From Kitasatospora sp. GAS204B (GTDB taxonomy: Bacteria > Actinomycetota > Actinomycetes > Streptomycetales > Streptomycetaceae): DNA of 64,000 nucleotides. A model generated the notes under the pieces. That model worked only from the letters and a program-made list of their open reading frames with translations. It had not been told where the DNA came from and searched no databases. Both the position numbers and the translations under genes were made by a program. The stretch spans positions 1-64,000 of the forward strand of contig NZ_JARZAG010000027.1 of the NCBI RefSeq assembly GCF_029892155.1, in the 5' to 3' direction. Below are positions 1 to 8,803 of this stretch, one piece after another (position 1 is the stretch's first letter; each line of letters begins with the position of its first letter).

Positions 1-3000
1 GTGGCGGTGAGGGTGTGGTCGTGGGTGTCCCAGGTGCGGACGGTGCCGTCGTTGCCGGCGCTGGCCAGGGTCTGGCCGTCGGGGGCGAAGGCCACCGCGC
101 GCACCGAGCCGGTGTGCCCGGTCAAGGTGGCCGACAGGCGCTGGGCGGTGACGTCCCAGAGCCGGACCGTCAGATCGTCGCTCCCGGAGGCGAGGGTCCG
201 CCCGTCGTGGCTGAAGGCGACCGTGTTCACGAAGTCGGTGTGGCCGGTCAGCACGCCGACCTGCCGCCGGGTTCGGACGTCCCAGAAGCGCACGGTGCGA
301 TCCTCGCCGGCCGAGGCGAGCAACTGTCCGTCCGGGCTGAACGCCACGGCGAAGACGGAGTCCTGATGGCCGGTCAGGACGGCGACCTGGGCGTGTGCGG
401 CGAGGTCCCACAGTCGGATGGTCTGATCGGCTCCCGCCGAGGCGAGCAACCGGCCGTCCGGACTGAAGGCGATGCCGAAGACCGAGCCGCTGTGGCCGTC
501 CAGCGTGCCGACCAGGGTGTGGCGCGCGACATCCCAGAGCCGCACGGTATGTGCGGCGTCGGCGGCCGCGACGGTGCGCCCGTCGGTGCTGAAGGCGGTC
601 TGCCAGATCTCGGTGAACGGGTGCACGGTGAGCGCGGACGCCCCCAACTGCCAGAGCGCGGCGGTCTGGTCGAATCCGGCGGCGGCGATCACCGCGCCGT
701 CCGGGCTGACGGCGACGCCCTGAACGTAGTCGGTGTGGCCGCAGAGGGTGGCGATGATCCGGCGGGTGGCCAGGTCCCAGAGCCGCACGGTGCCGTCGCC
801 GCTCGCGCTCACCAGGGTGGCGCCGCCGTCGGTGTAGACCACGCCGTTCACGTCGTCGCTGTGTCCGGTGAGGGTGGTGATCAGGCTGTGGCTGGTGGTG
901 TCCCAGAGTCGGACGGTGCGGTCGGCGGAGCCGGAGGCCAGGGCGTGCCCGTCCGGGCTGAAGGCCACGCCGAGGACCTCGTCGCTGTGTCCAGTGAGGA
1001 TGGCGGTGAGGGTGTGGCCGGTGGTGTCCCAGAGGCGGATGGTGTGATCTGCGGCGGCCGAGGCGACCAGCCGGCCGTCCGGGCTGTAGGCGACGCCGAG
1101 GACCTCGTCGGTGTGTCCGGTGAGGGTGGCGGTGAGGGTGTGGCTGGTGGTGTCCCAGAGCCGGACGTTGCGGTCGGCCCCGCCGGAGACCAGGGTCCGG
1201 CCGTCCGGGCTGAACGCCACCGAGCGGACCCCGCCGCCGTTGCCGAAGAGGGTGACCGGCAGCCGGCGGCCCGCCATGTCCCACAGGCGGACCGTGCCGT
1301 CGGCACTGCCGGAGGCCAGGGTCTGGCCGTCGGGACTGAACGCGACCGTGCGCACCGACCCGCCGTGTCCGGTGAGCGTGGTGTCGAGCTGGCGGCTCGT
1401 CACCTGCCACACCTTCAGCGTGCCGTCCGCACTGGCCGTGGCGAGCCGGGTCGAGTCCGGACTGAAGGCGACGGCGTTGATCGGCCCGGTGTGTCCGAAG
1501 AGCCGACCGGCGAAGGCCTGGGACTGGCTGCTGAGCAGCGCGCTGCGGGCCTCCGTGGTGGGGGCGGTGCGGAAGGCCTCGTCGGCCAGCAGCATCGAGG
1601 CCTCCGGTCTGCCGGCCGCCAGCGCGGCCGATTCGGCGGCCAGCGCCTTGGAGAGCGCGGTCCGGCGCCCGGCGAACGCCTCGGCCCGCTGCCGGTAGGC
1701 GACGCCACCCGCGGTGACGGCCAGCACCAGCAGCACCGCGAGGGTGACCAGCAACTGCCGCCGGCGGCGGGTCTGGCGTCGCACGGTCCGCTCGCGCGCC
1801 GCTTCCTGGTCGTGCCCGGTGGTCAGGAAAGCGGCCTCGCCCGGGCTCAGTTCGGCGCGTCGGCGCGGATCGCGCAGGTACTCGTAGGCGGCGGCGAGCT
1901 TGGTCCCCCGATAGAGCAGGGCCGGGTCGTGGCCCTCGCGCTCCCATTCGGCGGCGGCCTCGGCCAGTTGCTGACGGACCAGCAGACCGGCCCGGTCCGC
2001 GTGCAGCCAGCCGCGCAGCCGGGGCCAGGCCCGGATCAGGGCCTCGTGGGTGATCAGCACGGTCTCGCTGTCGACGGTCAGCAACCGGGCCTGCACGAAC
2101 GCATCGAGAACGGGGCCGACCTGGTCGCCGGCGCTGGACCCGCTGGTCGAGCCACTGGCGAGGGCCGCAGCGGCGCCGGGACTGGGGACGGGGGCGGCGG
2201 CAGGGGTGCGGAGTTGGTCGAGCGGAACCGGGTGGCGGGTGGCCTCGCTGTCCTCGGCGACGTGGACCAGGCGGAGCAGCAGTTGACGGGCCGTCTGGCG
2301 GCCCTCGCCGGTCAGGCCGGCGAAGAGGTTCTCGGCGGTCGCGGCGATCGCGCCCTGGATGCCGCCGGTGCGCAGGTAGCCCGCGACGGTCAGGGTGCGC
2401 CCCTCGCGCTGCTGCCAGGTGGCGAGGAGCGCGTGCGAGAGCAGCGGCAGGACGCCGGCCAGCCCGGCCTGGAGCGGTGCGGCGATCGCGGTGGCCGGGT
2501 CCTCCGGCGAGCCGGCCGGGTGCGGGATGCCCGCGAGGCCGAGGTCGCGGAGCAGGACCTCGACCAGGCCGGGTTCCAGCAGCAGATCGGCCTCCGCAGC
2601 CGGACCGGTGATCGCCTGGTGCAGCTCGGCGGCGGTCATCGGGCCGAGGGCGAGTACGCCGCGGGTGAAGACGGGGACCAGCTCGGGGTGTTCGAGGCAG
2701 CGGCCGCAGAAGTCGGCGCGGACGCCGAGCACCACCAGCGTGGGGGAGGGCCCCGGATCGGCGGCGAGCTCGCAGAGGGCCTGGATGAACGCGCGCCGCT
2801 CGGCGGGATCCGGGCAGAGGGTGAACACCTCCTCGAACTGGTCCACCACCAGCACCAGGCCGCTGCCGCCGCCGTCGCCGGTCGGCCGGGGGACAAGGGC
2901 CTCGGCGTGGGGACTGTCGGCGGTGGGTGGCTCGGCTTCCAGGGCCCGGCGGAGCGCGGTCAGCGGCCGGCCGGTGGGTGTACAGACCACCACCCGCTGG

Positions 3001-3545
3001 GGCCCGGGGCGAGTGGTGGGCAGCGCGCCGCGGCGCAGCGCCGGCAGCAGACCGGCCCGCAGCAGGGAGGACTTGCCGGCGCCCGACGGCGCGACCAGGG
3101 CGAGCGGGCCGTGGCCGGCGCGCTCGGCCAGGCGATCGAGCAGGGCGGTCAGCGCGCTCTCGCGGCCGGCGAACCAGCGGGCGTCCTGCGGACCGAAGGC
3201 GGCCAGGCCGGGATAGGGGCAGGGCAGCGTAGGCGCACGGTCCGTCGCGGCGGGCGCGGGCAGGCCGCCGGGCGCGCGTTCGGGCGCCGGCTCGGGGTCG
3301 GCGAGCCGGACCAGAGCGCCGTCGGCGTCCAGCAGCTGGTCGCAGCGGCGGGCCAGGTCCGGGCCGGCCGGCTTGCTGCCGTTCTCGATCTTGCTGAGAT
3401 AGCCCTTGCTGTAGTGCAGGAGTCGGGACAGCGCACTGAGCGAGAGCCCACGCGCGGTCCGCAGCCGGCGCAGCTCCGCGCCGAACTCCTGGGGCGAGGT
3501 GGTGGCGGAGCGGACGGGCGGGTCCGTCGGTGGATGCCGATCCAT
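1..3545 (-). CDS. XRE-nSTAND1 NTPase-WD40 signalling protein, 3' part outside window
   Basis: A large STAND-class signalling NTPase; no stop is reached at base 1, so about 1181 residues of an incomplete protein are visible. From the ATG at 3545 the order is: Xre-type helix-turn-helix (about residues 20-75, with SKIENG), the nSTAND1 entry motif YPGLAAFGPQDA, Walker A APSGAGKSS (about 152-160), Walker B VLVVDQFEEV (about 231-240), a helical region, an Arg-rich stretch and one transmembrane segment (about 585-610), then WD40 repeats with GH, SPDG and LWD signatures. Eleven complete repeats and part of a twelfth are present. STAND proteins are ligand-triggered assembling switches; the trigger here is unknown. 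A GGAG lies just before the ATG. The gene diverges from the MarR gene at 3709. Confidence 0.9.
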   Translation of the reverse strand, partial: MDRHPPTDPPVRSATTSPQEFGAELRRLRTARGLSLSALSRLLHYSKGYLSKIENGSKPAGPDLARRCDQLLDADGALVRLADPEPAPERAPGGLPAPAATDRAPTLPCPYPGLAAFGPQDARWFAGRESALTALLDRLAERAGHGPLALVAPSGAGKSSLLRAGLLPALRRGALPTTRPGPQRVVVCTPTGRPLTALRRALEAEPPTADSPHAEALVPRPTGDGGGSGLVLVVDQFEEVFTLCPDPAERRAFIQALCELAADPGPSPTLVVLGVRADFCGRCLEHPELVPVFTRGVLALGPMTAAELHQAITGPAAEADLLLEPGLVEVLLRDLGLAGIPHPAGSPEDPATAIAAPLQAGLAGVLPLLSHALLATWQQREGRTLTVAGYLRTGGIQGAIAATAENLFAGLTGEGRQTARQLLLRLVHVAEDSEATRHPVPLDQLRTPAAAPVPSPGAAAALASGSTSGSSAGDQVGPVLDAFVQARLLTVDSETVLITHEALIRAWPRLRGWLHADRAGLLVRQQLAEAAAEWEREGHDPALLYRGTKLAAAYEYLRDPRRRAELSPGEAAFLTTGHDQEAARERTVRRQTRRRRQLLVTLAVLLVLAVTAGGVAYRQRAEAFAGRRTALSKALAAESAALAAGRPEASMLLADEAFRTAPTTEARSALLSSQSQAFAGRLFGHTGPINAVAFSPDSTRLATASADGTLKVWQVTSRQLDTTLTGHGGSVRTVAFSPDGQTLASGSADGTVRLWDMAGRRLPVTLFGNGGGVRSVAFSPDGRTLVSGGADRNVRLWDTTSHTLTATLTGHTDEVLGVAYSPDGRLVASAAADHTIRLWDTTGHTLTAILTGHSDEVLGVAFSPDGHALASGSADRTVRLWDTTSHSLITTLTGHSDDVNGVVYTDGGATLVSASGDGTVRLWDLATRRIIATLCGHTDYVQGVAVSPDGAVIAAAGFDQTAALWQLGASALTVHPFTEIWQTAFSTDGRTVAAADAAHTVRLWDVARHTLVGTLDGHSGSVFGIAFSPDGRLLASAGADQTIRLWDLAAHAQVAVLTGHQDSVFAVAFSPDGQLLASAGEDRTVRFWDVRTRRQVGVLTGHTDFVNTVAFSHDGRTLASGSDDLTVRLWDVTAQRLSATLTGHTGSVRAVAFAPDGQTLASAGNDGTVRTWDTHDHTLTA

Positions 3546-3639
3546 CTGTCACTCCACTGACGGCCTGTCGGATCTGTCGGATCTGTCAACGAAAGGTTAC
3601 CGGCTGTGATGAGCGCCTCGGACCACCGTCGGCCGCTAT

Positions 3640-3659
3640 GTTGTACTGCGCAACCAGTA
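3640..3659. promoter_or_regulatory. Candidate MarR operator
   Basis: Two overlapping perfect inverted repeats sit between the divergent STAND and MarR genes: GTTG-N7-CAAC (3640-3654) and TACTG-N6-CAGTA (3644-3659). TTG/CAA half-sites of this size are usual for MarR dimers, so autoregulation is likely. The assignment is inferred from position and symmetry only. Confidence 0.45.
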
Positions 3660-3708
3660 TCGGAGAGGTCGGCGCGGGAGATTCCGGCGCGGGAGAAGAG
3701 AGACGAGC

Positions 3709-4131
3709 GTGTCGGGTCGGGACGAATCGATCGAGACCATCCAGCGCGAGCTGACCGCCTTCGCGCGCCGCGCCCGGCACAAGGCCTCGCAGCTGCATCC
3801 GGGGTTGTCGCTGGTGACCTACAGCATTCTCGACCTGATGAACGAGCGCGGCGGCTGCCGGGCGGCGGACGTGGCGGCGTACTTCCTGCTCGACAAGTCG
3901 ACGGTGAGCCGGCAGGTGGGCGCACTGGAGAAGCTGGGGCTGCTGAGTCGCGAGGTGGACCCGGAGGATCAGCGCGGTCAGATCCTGCGCCCGAGCGAGC
4001 AGGGCCTGGCGCTGCTGCGGGAGGCGTACGAGATGCGGCGGCAGTCGTTCACCGAGCGGTTCACCGACTGGACGGACGACGATGTCGCGCGGCTGGCGGG
4101 CTACCTGGTCCGCTACGGCGCCGCGGACTGA
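3709..4131 (+). CDS. MarR family transcriptional regulator
   Basis: A 140-residue winged-helix repressor of the MarR family. The recognition region CRAADVAAYFLLDKSTVSRQ (about residues 49-68) and the wing with REVDPEDQRGQ (about 80-90) are typical, and the length matches the family. The GTG start at 3709 follows a GGGAGAAGAGAG ribosome site. It diverges from the nSTAND1 gene, with a palindromic operator candidate between them, so it may control that gene as well as itself. The effector cannot be inferred. Its 3' end faces the LysM gene across a strong hairpin. Confidence 0.9.
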   Translation: MSGRDESIETIQRELTAFARRARHKASQLHPGLSLVTYSILDLMNERGGCRAADVAAYFLLDKSTVSRQVGALEKLGLLSREVDPEDQRGQILRPSEQGLALLREAYEMRRQSFTERFTDWTDDDVARLAGYLVRYGAAD

Positions 4132-4155
4132 TCCGACCCGCGGCGTGAAAAGCCG

Positions 4156-4197
4156 ACCGGCCGGTCGTCAGGTGCGAGGACCTGTCGACCGGCCGGC
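4156..4197. terminator. Bidirectional hairpin between convergent genes
   Basis: Arms 4156-4173 and 4180-4197 pair over 16 of 18 positions around a 6-base loop. It ends the MarR and LysM genes from both sides. There is no U-tract, as is common in streptomycetes. Confidence 0.75.
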
Positions 4198-4241
4198 CGG
4201 TTCAGCTACGGCTGCAGCTGTGGCTGCTGATCACGGGGTGA

Positions 4242-5099
4242 TCAGTACGCCTGGTGGACCTGCCAGAAGGCCCAGGCCTGGTTCGGGCTGCCGTAGGTGG
4301 TGTCCATGTACTGCAGCGCCCACTTGATCTGGGTGGCGGGGTTGGTCGCCCAGTCGGCACCGGCGGCGGCCATCTTGTTGCCGGGCAGCGCCTGCGGCAG
4401 ACCGTAGGCACCGGAGCTCGGGTTGGTGGCGCTGACGTTCCAGCCGCTCTCGTGGGTGATGATCTGGTCGAACGAGGCCAGCTGGTCGGCCGGGACGATG
4501 GAGGCGGCCAGCGCCTGCAGCGAGCTCGGGCTGCTGACGTTCACGGCGACGGGCGCGGCAGCCGGGGCGGCGACGACCGCGGCAGCGGCCTTCGGCGCGG
4601 CGGCCGGCGCGGCCGGAGCCGGGGCCTGGGTGGCGGCCGGGGCCTGGGCCGGGGCGGTCTGGGCAGCGCCCAGCGCCAGGTGCTGGCCGGGGTAGAGCAC
4701 GTCCGGACCGTGGGTCAGGGTGGACTTGTTCAGCTCGTACAGCTTCTGCCAGCCGCCCTGCACGTTGTGGCTGGTGGCGATCTTGGACAGCCAGTCGCCG
4801 CTCTGCACGGTGTAGCCGGCGGGCGCGGCCGGAGCGGCGGCGGGGGCCGGGGCGGCCTGCGGGGCGGCAGCCGGAGCGGCGGCGGCCTGCGGGGCGGCGG
4901 CCTGGTGGGCGGTGTAGCCGTAACCCTGCTCGGCGGTGTGGTGGTGGCCGTAGCCGGCCTGGTGGAGCGGCGCCGCGCTGGCGCCGGTCGCGGCGATCAG
5001 CGGCAGACCGGCGCCGACACCGGCGAGGACGGTGACGGCGATGGCGCGCTTGAGGGCGGCGCGGTTGGGCAGGCTGGAGCGACCGTTGACGGACAGCAT
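4242..5099 (-). CDS. Secreted LysM / lytic transglycosylase-like cell-wall protein
   Basis: An exported 285-residue peptidoglycan-remodelling protein. It has a signal peptide (residues 1 to about 43, cleavage near GASA-AP), an Ala/Pro-rich linker, a LysM domain (about 95-143, GYTVQSGDWLSKIA to YPGQHLAL), a second Ala/Pro linker, and a C-terminal lysozyme-like domain (about 205-285) with the catalytic Glu candidate in ITHESGW followed by GAYGLPQALPG. The ATG at 5099 is chosen because GGGAGAGG lies about 10 bases upstream; a GTG at 5120 in frame would add 7 residues but overlap the riboswitch end. A c-di-AMP riboswitch precedes it, linking expression to the nucleotide that controls osmotic and wall homeostasis. 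Confidence 0.9.
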   Translation of the reverse strand: MLSVNGRSSLPNRAALKRAIAVTVLAGVGAGLPLIAATGASAAPLHQAGYGHHHTAEQGYGYTAHQAAAPQAAAAPAAAPQAAPAPAAAPAAPAGYTVQSGDWLSKIATSHNVQGGWQKLYELNKSTLTHGPDVLYPGQHLALGAAQTAPAQAPAATQAPAPAAPAAAPKAAAAVVAAPAAAPVAVNVSSPSSLQALAASIVPADQLASFDQIITHESGWNVSATNPSSGAYGLPQALPGNKMAAAGADWATNPATQIKWALQYMDTTYGSPNQAWAFWQVHQAY

Positions 5100-5119
5100 G
5101 AAAAGCGTTTCCTCTCCCA

Positions 5120-5255
5120 CGCCTGCGAGGTGAGCTGTCGGATTCGGGCTGGAGTTGCCCGGCCGCGCAGTTGCGCGGCTTCACCCCAAGCCCCGCCCGG
5201 AGAATCCGGGTGAGGCGACTTACCTTTGGGTCCCCCGCCCCTGCCGTGGTGCTGT
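5120..5255 (-). promoter_or_regulatory. ydaO-yuaA (c-di-AMP) riboswitch
   Basis: Read right to left, the leader of the LysM gene contains the hallmarks of the ydaO class: GGGGGACCCAAAGGTAAGTC at the 5' side, GGGGTGAAGCCGC in the middle, and CCGAATCCGACAGCTCACCT followed by CGCAGGC at the 3' side, ending about 20 bases before the ATG. In actinobacteria this class sits before wall-hydrolase genes and turns expression off when c-di-AMP binds. The 5' limit is approximate. Confidence 0.88.
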
Positions 5256-5491
5256 GTATGCACGTGCCCACTCCGTCCGGCGGCAGGATTCGGCGTTCCG
5301 GGGAGCGGGGTTCGTGTGAAGACGAACGAGATGCACCGTAATCAGGTCGAAGGTCCTATCACAAGCCAATGTGAGGTGTCTCATGTTCGACCTGGGAGAG
5401 AGTCAGAAAAACGTCAAGCATCCAGCGGAGGATTCCTCGCGTGATTCCCCTCACAATGGGCGTTGTTATCTCCGCGTGATTTGAGATTCCG

Positions 5492-6937
5492 TCAGCCCGC
5501 GTGCCAGCCCTGCGGGTCGACCCCGCCCGGCACGGCCGCGGCCGGGTCGTACGGGGTGCGGGTCAGCACGAAGGTGCCCAGGTCGAGGTGGCTCACCGAG
5601 CCGTCGGCGGCGAGCACCACGCGCAGCGACTCGCCCGCGTCGTAGCCGTCCAGGCCGGTCCAGGAACCGTCGGGCTCGGGACGGAAGCGGGCGCGGCGGG
5701 CGCCGGTGGCGAGCCAGCTGAGCTCCAGGGTGCGGTCGGCCCGCAGCTGCAGGGCCAGCGCGGTGGGCCCCCAGTACCAGGGGCCGGTCAGCGCCAGCAG
5801 CTCGGGATCGGCGTCGGTGAACGGGCGCCACGGTTCGGGGAACCGGGGCTCGCGCTCGGCCACGATCGCGAGCAACTCGCCGGCCACCGGCCAGAACGAG
5901 GGACTCGACGTCGCATTGGTCAGTGTGACGACGGCCACGTCGTCCGCCGGGCTCACCCAGAGGCCGGCCAGGAACCCCGGCATCGAGCCGCCGTGGCCGA
6001 TCAGTAGGCGTCCGTCCTGGCGCAGCAGCTGCAGGCCGAGCCCGTAGCTCGAGCTCCAGTCGCCCTCCGGCGCGGCGGCGGGCCGGCGCATCTCGGCGAG
6101 GGTGTCGCGGGAGAGCACCTTGCCGGTGCCGCCCGGGGTGGCGCCGGCAAGGAAGGCGGCCCAGCGGGCGAGGTCGGCGGCGGTCGACCAGAGCTGGCCG
6201 GCCGGCGCCATCAGGCCGGTGTCGGTGAGCGGCTCGGGCAGCATCACGTCCGCCCACGGGTGCACCGCGAACCCGCCGGCGTGCGGGGCCTGGGGCAGCA
6301 GGGTGGTGCGGGTCATGCCGAGCGGCTCCAGCACCTCCTGGCGCAGCGCGTCGATCCAGGGCATCCGGCGGATCTTGGCCACCAGCGCCCCGAGCAGCGC
6401 GAAGCCGGGGTTGGAGTAGTGGAAGCGCTCCCCGCCGGAGTGCCGGAACGGCTGGTCCTCCAGCAGGTGCCCCAGCTCGGGGCGTAGCTCGCCGGAGGTG
6501 CGCTCCCACCAGGGGCCGGGCGTCTCGGCGGCCAGGCCGGCCGTGTGGCTGAGCAGTTGGCGAATCGTGGCGCCGCCCGCGGCGGTGTCGGGCAGGTGCT
6601 GCTCCAGCGGGTCGGCCAGGTCGATCAGACCCTCGTCCCGCAGGCGCATGACCAGGACGGCCGTGAAGGTCTTGGAGATGGAGCCGATCCGGTACTGGAC
6701 GTTCTCGTCCGGCGCGTGGCCCTCGATCATGCTGCGGGCGTCGGTCCACACCAGCCGCCCGTCGCGGACCACCGCGCCGACCAGGGAGGGTGTGCGGCCC
6801 TCGGCCTGTCCGACGGCGAGGCGGTGTCGCAGCGCCCGCACGGTCTCCGGCAGCAGGTCGGGCACCGGCAGGGCGGGGGGTGACAGTTCGTCGGCTCGCT
6901 GCTCGTTGTACGGCAACTCGGCAGCCGGGTCGGTCAT
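5492..6937 (-). CDS. Beta-lactamase-fold serine hydrolase
   Basis: A class C beta-lactamase / DD-peptidase-family hydrolase of 481 residues with no signal peptide, so probably cytoplasmic and acting as an esterase or peptidase rather than a resistance enzyme. The nucleophile motif SISK is at about residues 86-89, the second motif is YSN in FHYSNPGF (about 177), and the third is HGG in IGHGGSMPGF (about 330). After the catalytic domain the last 110 or so residues form a beta-rich tail often seen in this group. The ATG at 6937 (MTDPAAEL) is preferred over 6949 and over upstream in-frame starts because the family begins close to it, although no strong ribosome site is visible. The substrate is unknown. 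Confidence 0.87.
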   Translation of the reverse strand: MTDPAAELPYNEQRADELSPPALPVPDLLPETVRALRHRLAVGQAEGRTPSLVGAVVRDGRLVWTDARSMIEGHAPDENVQYRIGSISKTFTAVLVMRLRDEGLIDLADPLEQHLPDTAAGGATIRQLLSHTAGLAAETPGPWWERTSGELRPELGHLLEDQPFRHSGGERFHYSNPGFALLGALVAKIRRMPWIDALRQEVLEPLGMTRTTLLPQAPHAGGFAVHPWADVMLPEPLTDTGLMAPAGQLWSTAADLARWAAFLAGATPGGTGKVLSRDTLAEMRRPAAAPEGDWSSSYGLGLQLLRQDGRLLIGHGGSMPGFLAGLWVSPADDVAVVTLTNATSSPSFWPVAGELLAIVAEREPRFPEPWRPFTDADPELLALTGPWYWGPTALALQLRADRTLELSWLATGARRARFRPEPDGSWTGLDGYDAGESLRVVLAADGSVSHLDLGTFVLTRTPYDPAAAVPGGVDPQGWHAG

Positions 6938-7045
6938 CTGATCTCGCATTCGCAAGGCGGCCGGGGGTGTCGGCGCGGGGATCGGATCGCTCGACCTTAC
7001 CCGGGCCCACCAGGCGTGGCCCGGCATTAAATCGGAGCGGCGAAC

Positions 7046-7116
7046 CGCGTCCGCGCCCCGCACCCGCCGCCGTACCGGTTCGCGTCTGCGCCCGCACCCG
7101 CCGCCGTACCGATTCG
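7046..7116. repeat. Two tandem copies of a 36-37 bp repeat
   Basis: Copies at 7046-7082 and 7081-7116 share the core CCGCACCCGCCGCCGTACCG and differ at three or four positions. They lie just upstream of the -10-like TATGCT (7128-7133) of the methyltransferase gene and may be a duplicated regulator site. Confidence 0.6.
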
Positions 7117-7176
7117 AACGCGACCGCTATGCTGCACCGGGCCGCCCACGAACGGGCGTGGAGCAAGGGGGAGACG

Positions 7177-7974
7177 GTGCAGCAGTCCGAGCACGGAAGC
7201 TATCTGACGGATCTTCATACCGACCGGCCGCACCCCGCGCGGATCTACGACTACTGGCTCGGCGGCAAGGACAACTTCGCGCCCGACCGGCAGGCGGCCG
7301 AGCACGCGATCAGCGCGTCGGCGGACATCCCGGCAGCCGCCCGGGAGAACCGCGCCTTCCTGCGCCGGGCGGTCCAGCTGGCCGCGCAGGCGGGGGTCCG
7401 GCAGTTCGTCGACATCGGTGCCGGCCTGCCCTCGCCCGGCAACGTCCACCAGGTGGCACAGTCGATCGACCCGGACGCCCGGGTGGCGTACGTGGACAAC
7501 GACCCGATCGTGCTCACCCACGGCCGCGCGCTGCTGGCGGACAACCGCACCACCACGGTGCTGACCGGGGACGTGCGGGAGCTGGACGAGCTCTTCGAGC
7601 GTCCGGAGCTGGCCGCGCTGATCGATCTGGGGCAGCCGGTGGCCGTGCTGCTGCTGGCGGTGCTGCACTTCGTCACGGACGAGGAGGCACGCGAGGCGGT
7701 TCGGCGGGTGCGCGAGCGAGTGGCGCCCGGCAGCTATCTGCTGCTCTCGCACAGCACCCACGAGGGCAATCCCGAGCGGGCCGCGGAGGTGGCCAAGACC
7801 TGGGACAAGACCACCTCGGGCATCCGGCTGCGGACCCGCACACAGGTGGCCGACCTGTTCGACGGCTGGGAACTGCTGGAGCCCGGAGTGGACTTCGTGC
7901 CGCTCTGGCGCGCGGAGGGTCCGACGGAGGCCAGTACCCGGTGGATGTACGCGGGGGTCGGGCGCAAGAGCTGA
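7177..7974 (+). CDS. SAV2177-family (DUF574) SAM-dependent methyltransferase
   Basis: A 265-residue member of the actinobacterial SAV2177/DUF574 methyltransferases. The family N-terminal signature PARIYDYWLGGKDNF is at about residues 18-32, the SAM motif FVDIGAGLPS at about 76-85, AYVDNDPIV further on, and VLHFVTDEE near the middle. The family is highly amplified in streptomycetes and its substrates are mostly unknown. The GTG at 7177 is chosen for the GGGGGAGA ribosome site 5-6 bases upstream; longer in-frame readings run into non-coding DNA. A 36-bp tandem repeat and a TATGCT -10 candidate precede it. Confidence 0.9.
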   Translation: MQQSEHGSYLTDLHTDRPHPARIYDYWLGGKDNFAPDRQAAEHAISASADIPAAARENRAFLRRAVQLAAQAGVRQFVDIGAGLPSPGNVHQVAQSIDPDARVAYVDNDPIVLTHGRALLADNRTTTVLTGDVRELDELFERPELAALIDLGQPVAVLLLAVLHFVTDEEAREAVRRVRERVAPGSYLLLSHSTHEGNPERAAEVAKTWDKTTSGIRLRTRTQVADLFDGWELLEPGVDFVPLWRAEGPTEASTRWMYAGVGRKS

Positions 7975-8063
7975 GCTGACCTCCCGGCCGCGCCGGCGGC
8001 GGGATCCTTGACGTCCACTGCCGTCTACGCTGGTCAGCGCGGATCGAGCGGAAGGACGGCAGC

Positions 8064-8729
8064 GTGTCGCACGACGAGCGGGAACTGGCTCGAACGCAGC
8101 GCGAGCACTGGCAGCGCACCTACGACCAGAACCCCGGCATGTACGGAGCCGCGCCTTCCGAGCCCGCGGTGCACGCGGCCGCCGCCTTCCGGGCGGCCGG
8201 CGCCCGCGAGGTGCTGGAACTCGGCGCCGGGCACGGCCGTGACGCGCTCTACTTCGCGCGCGAGGGGTTCTCGGTGCTCGCCACCGACTTCAGCCCGGTG
8301 GGCCTGGCCCAACTGCGCGCGGCGGCCGAGGCCCGGCAGGTGGCCGGGCGGGTCACCACGGCGGTGCACGACGTGCGCCAGCCGTTGCCGCCGGCAGCCG
8401 CTTCGGTGGACGCGGTCTTCGCGCACATGCTGCTCTGCATGGCGCTCTCCACCGAGGAGATCCACGCCCTGGTCGCCGAGGTGCGGCGGGTGCTGCGCCC
8501 GGGCGGCGTCTTCGTCTACACGGTGCGGCACACCGGCGACGCCCACTACGGAGCGGGCATCGGCCATGGCGACGACACTTGGGAGCACGGCGGTTTCGCC
8601 GTCCACTTCTTCTCCCGTGAGCTGGTCGAGGCGCTCGGCGCGGGGTGGCGGTCGGTCGACGTCCACCCGTTCGAGGAGGGCGAACTGCCGCGCCGCCTCT
8701 GGCGGATCACGCAGGTACTGCCGGGCTGA
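8064..8729 (+). CDS. Class I SAM-dependent methyltransferase
   Basis: A 221-residue class I methyltransferase. SAM motif I is VLELGAGHGRDALYFA (about residues 50-65), motif II is the ATDFS strand end (about 74-78), and a post-motif RVLRPGGVFVYTV is typical of methyltransferase domains of the type 11/25 group. The N-terminal REHWQRTYDQNPGMYG resembles the tellurite-resistance TehB-like and SAM methyltransferases that act on small molecules. The GTG at 8064 follows GGAAGGA. It stands alone between two unrelated genes; the substrate cannot be assigned. Confidence 0.88.
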   Translation: MSHDERELARTQREHWQRTYDQNPGMYGAAPSEPAVHAAAAFRAAGAREVLELGAGHGRDALYFAREGFSVLATDFSPVGLAQLRAAAEARQVAGRVTTAVHDVRQPLPPAAASVDAVFAHMLLCMALSTEEIHALVAEVRRVLRPGGVFVYTVRHTGDAHYGAGIGHGDDTWEHGGFAVHFFSRELVEALGAGWRSVDVHPFEEGELPRRLWRITQVLPG

Positions 8730-8790
8730 CCAGGGCAGCGGTCGCTTCATGCGTCTGCGGCGTAGCTGTCGGGGCGCGGGTGAACCCCCG

Positions 8791-8796
8791 TAGGCT
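8791..8796 (+). promoter_or_regulatory. -10 element of a probably leaderless transcript
   Basis: TAGGCT ends 7 bases before the ATG at 8804, the spacing that puts transcription start on the start codon, and no ribosome site is present. No convincing -35 is visible. Confidence 0.5.
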
Positions 8797-8803
8797 CTGC
8801 GGC

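Noticed and set aside
15..3560. 1181-codon open frame on the plus strand across the STAND gene
   Set aside because: It is the antisense shadow of the WD40/STAND frame in high-GC DNA; it has low-complexity Gly/Arg/Ala composition and no ribosome site, while the minus frame shows all family motifs.
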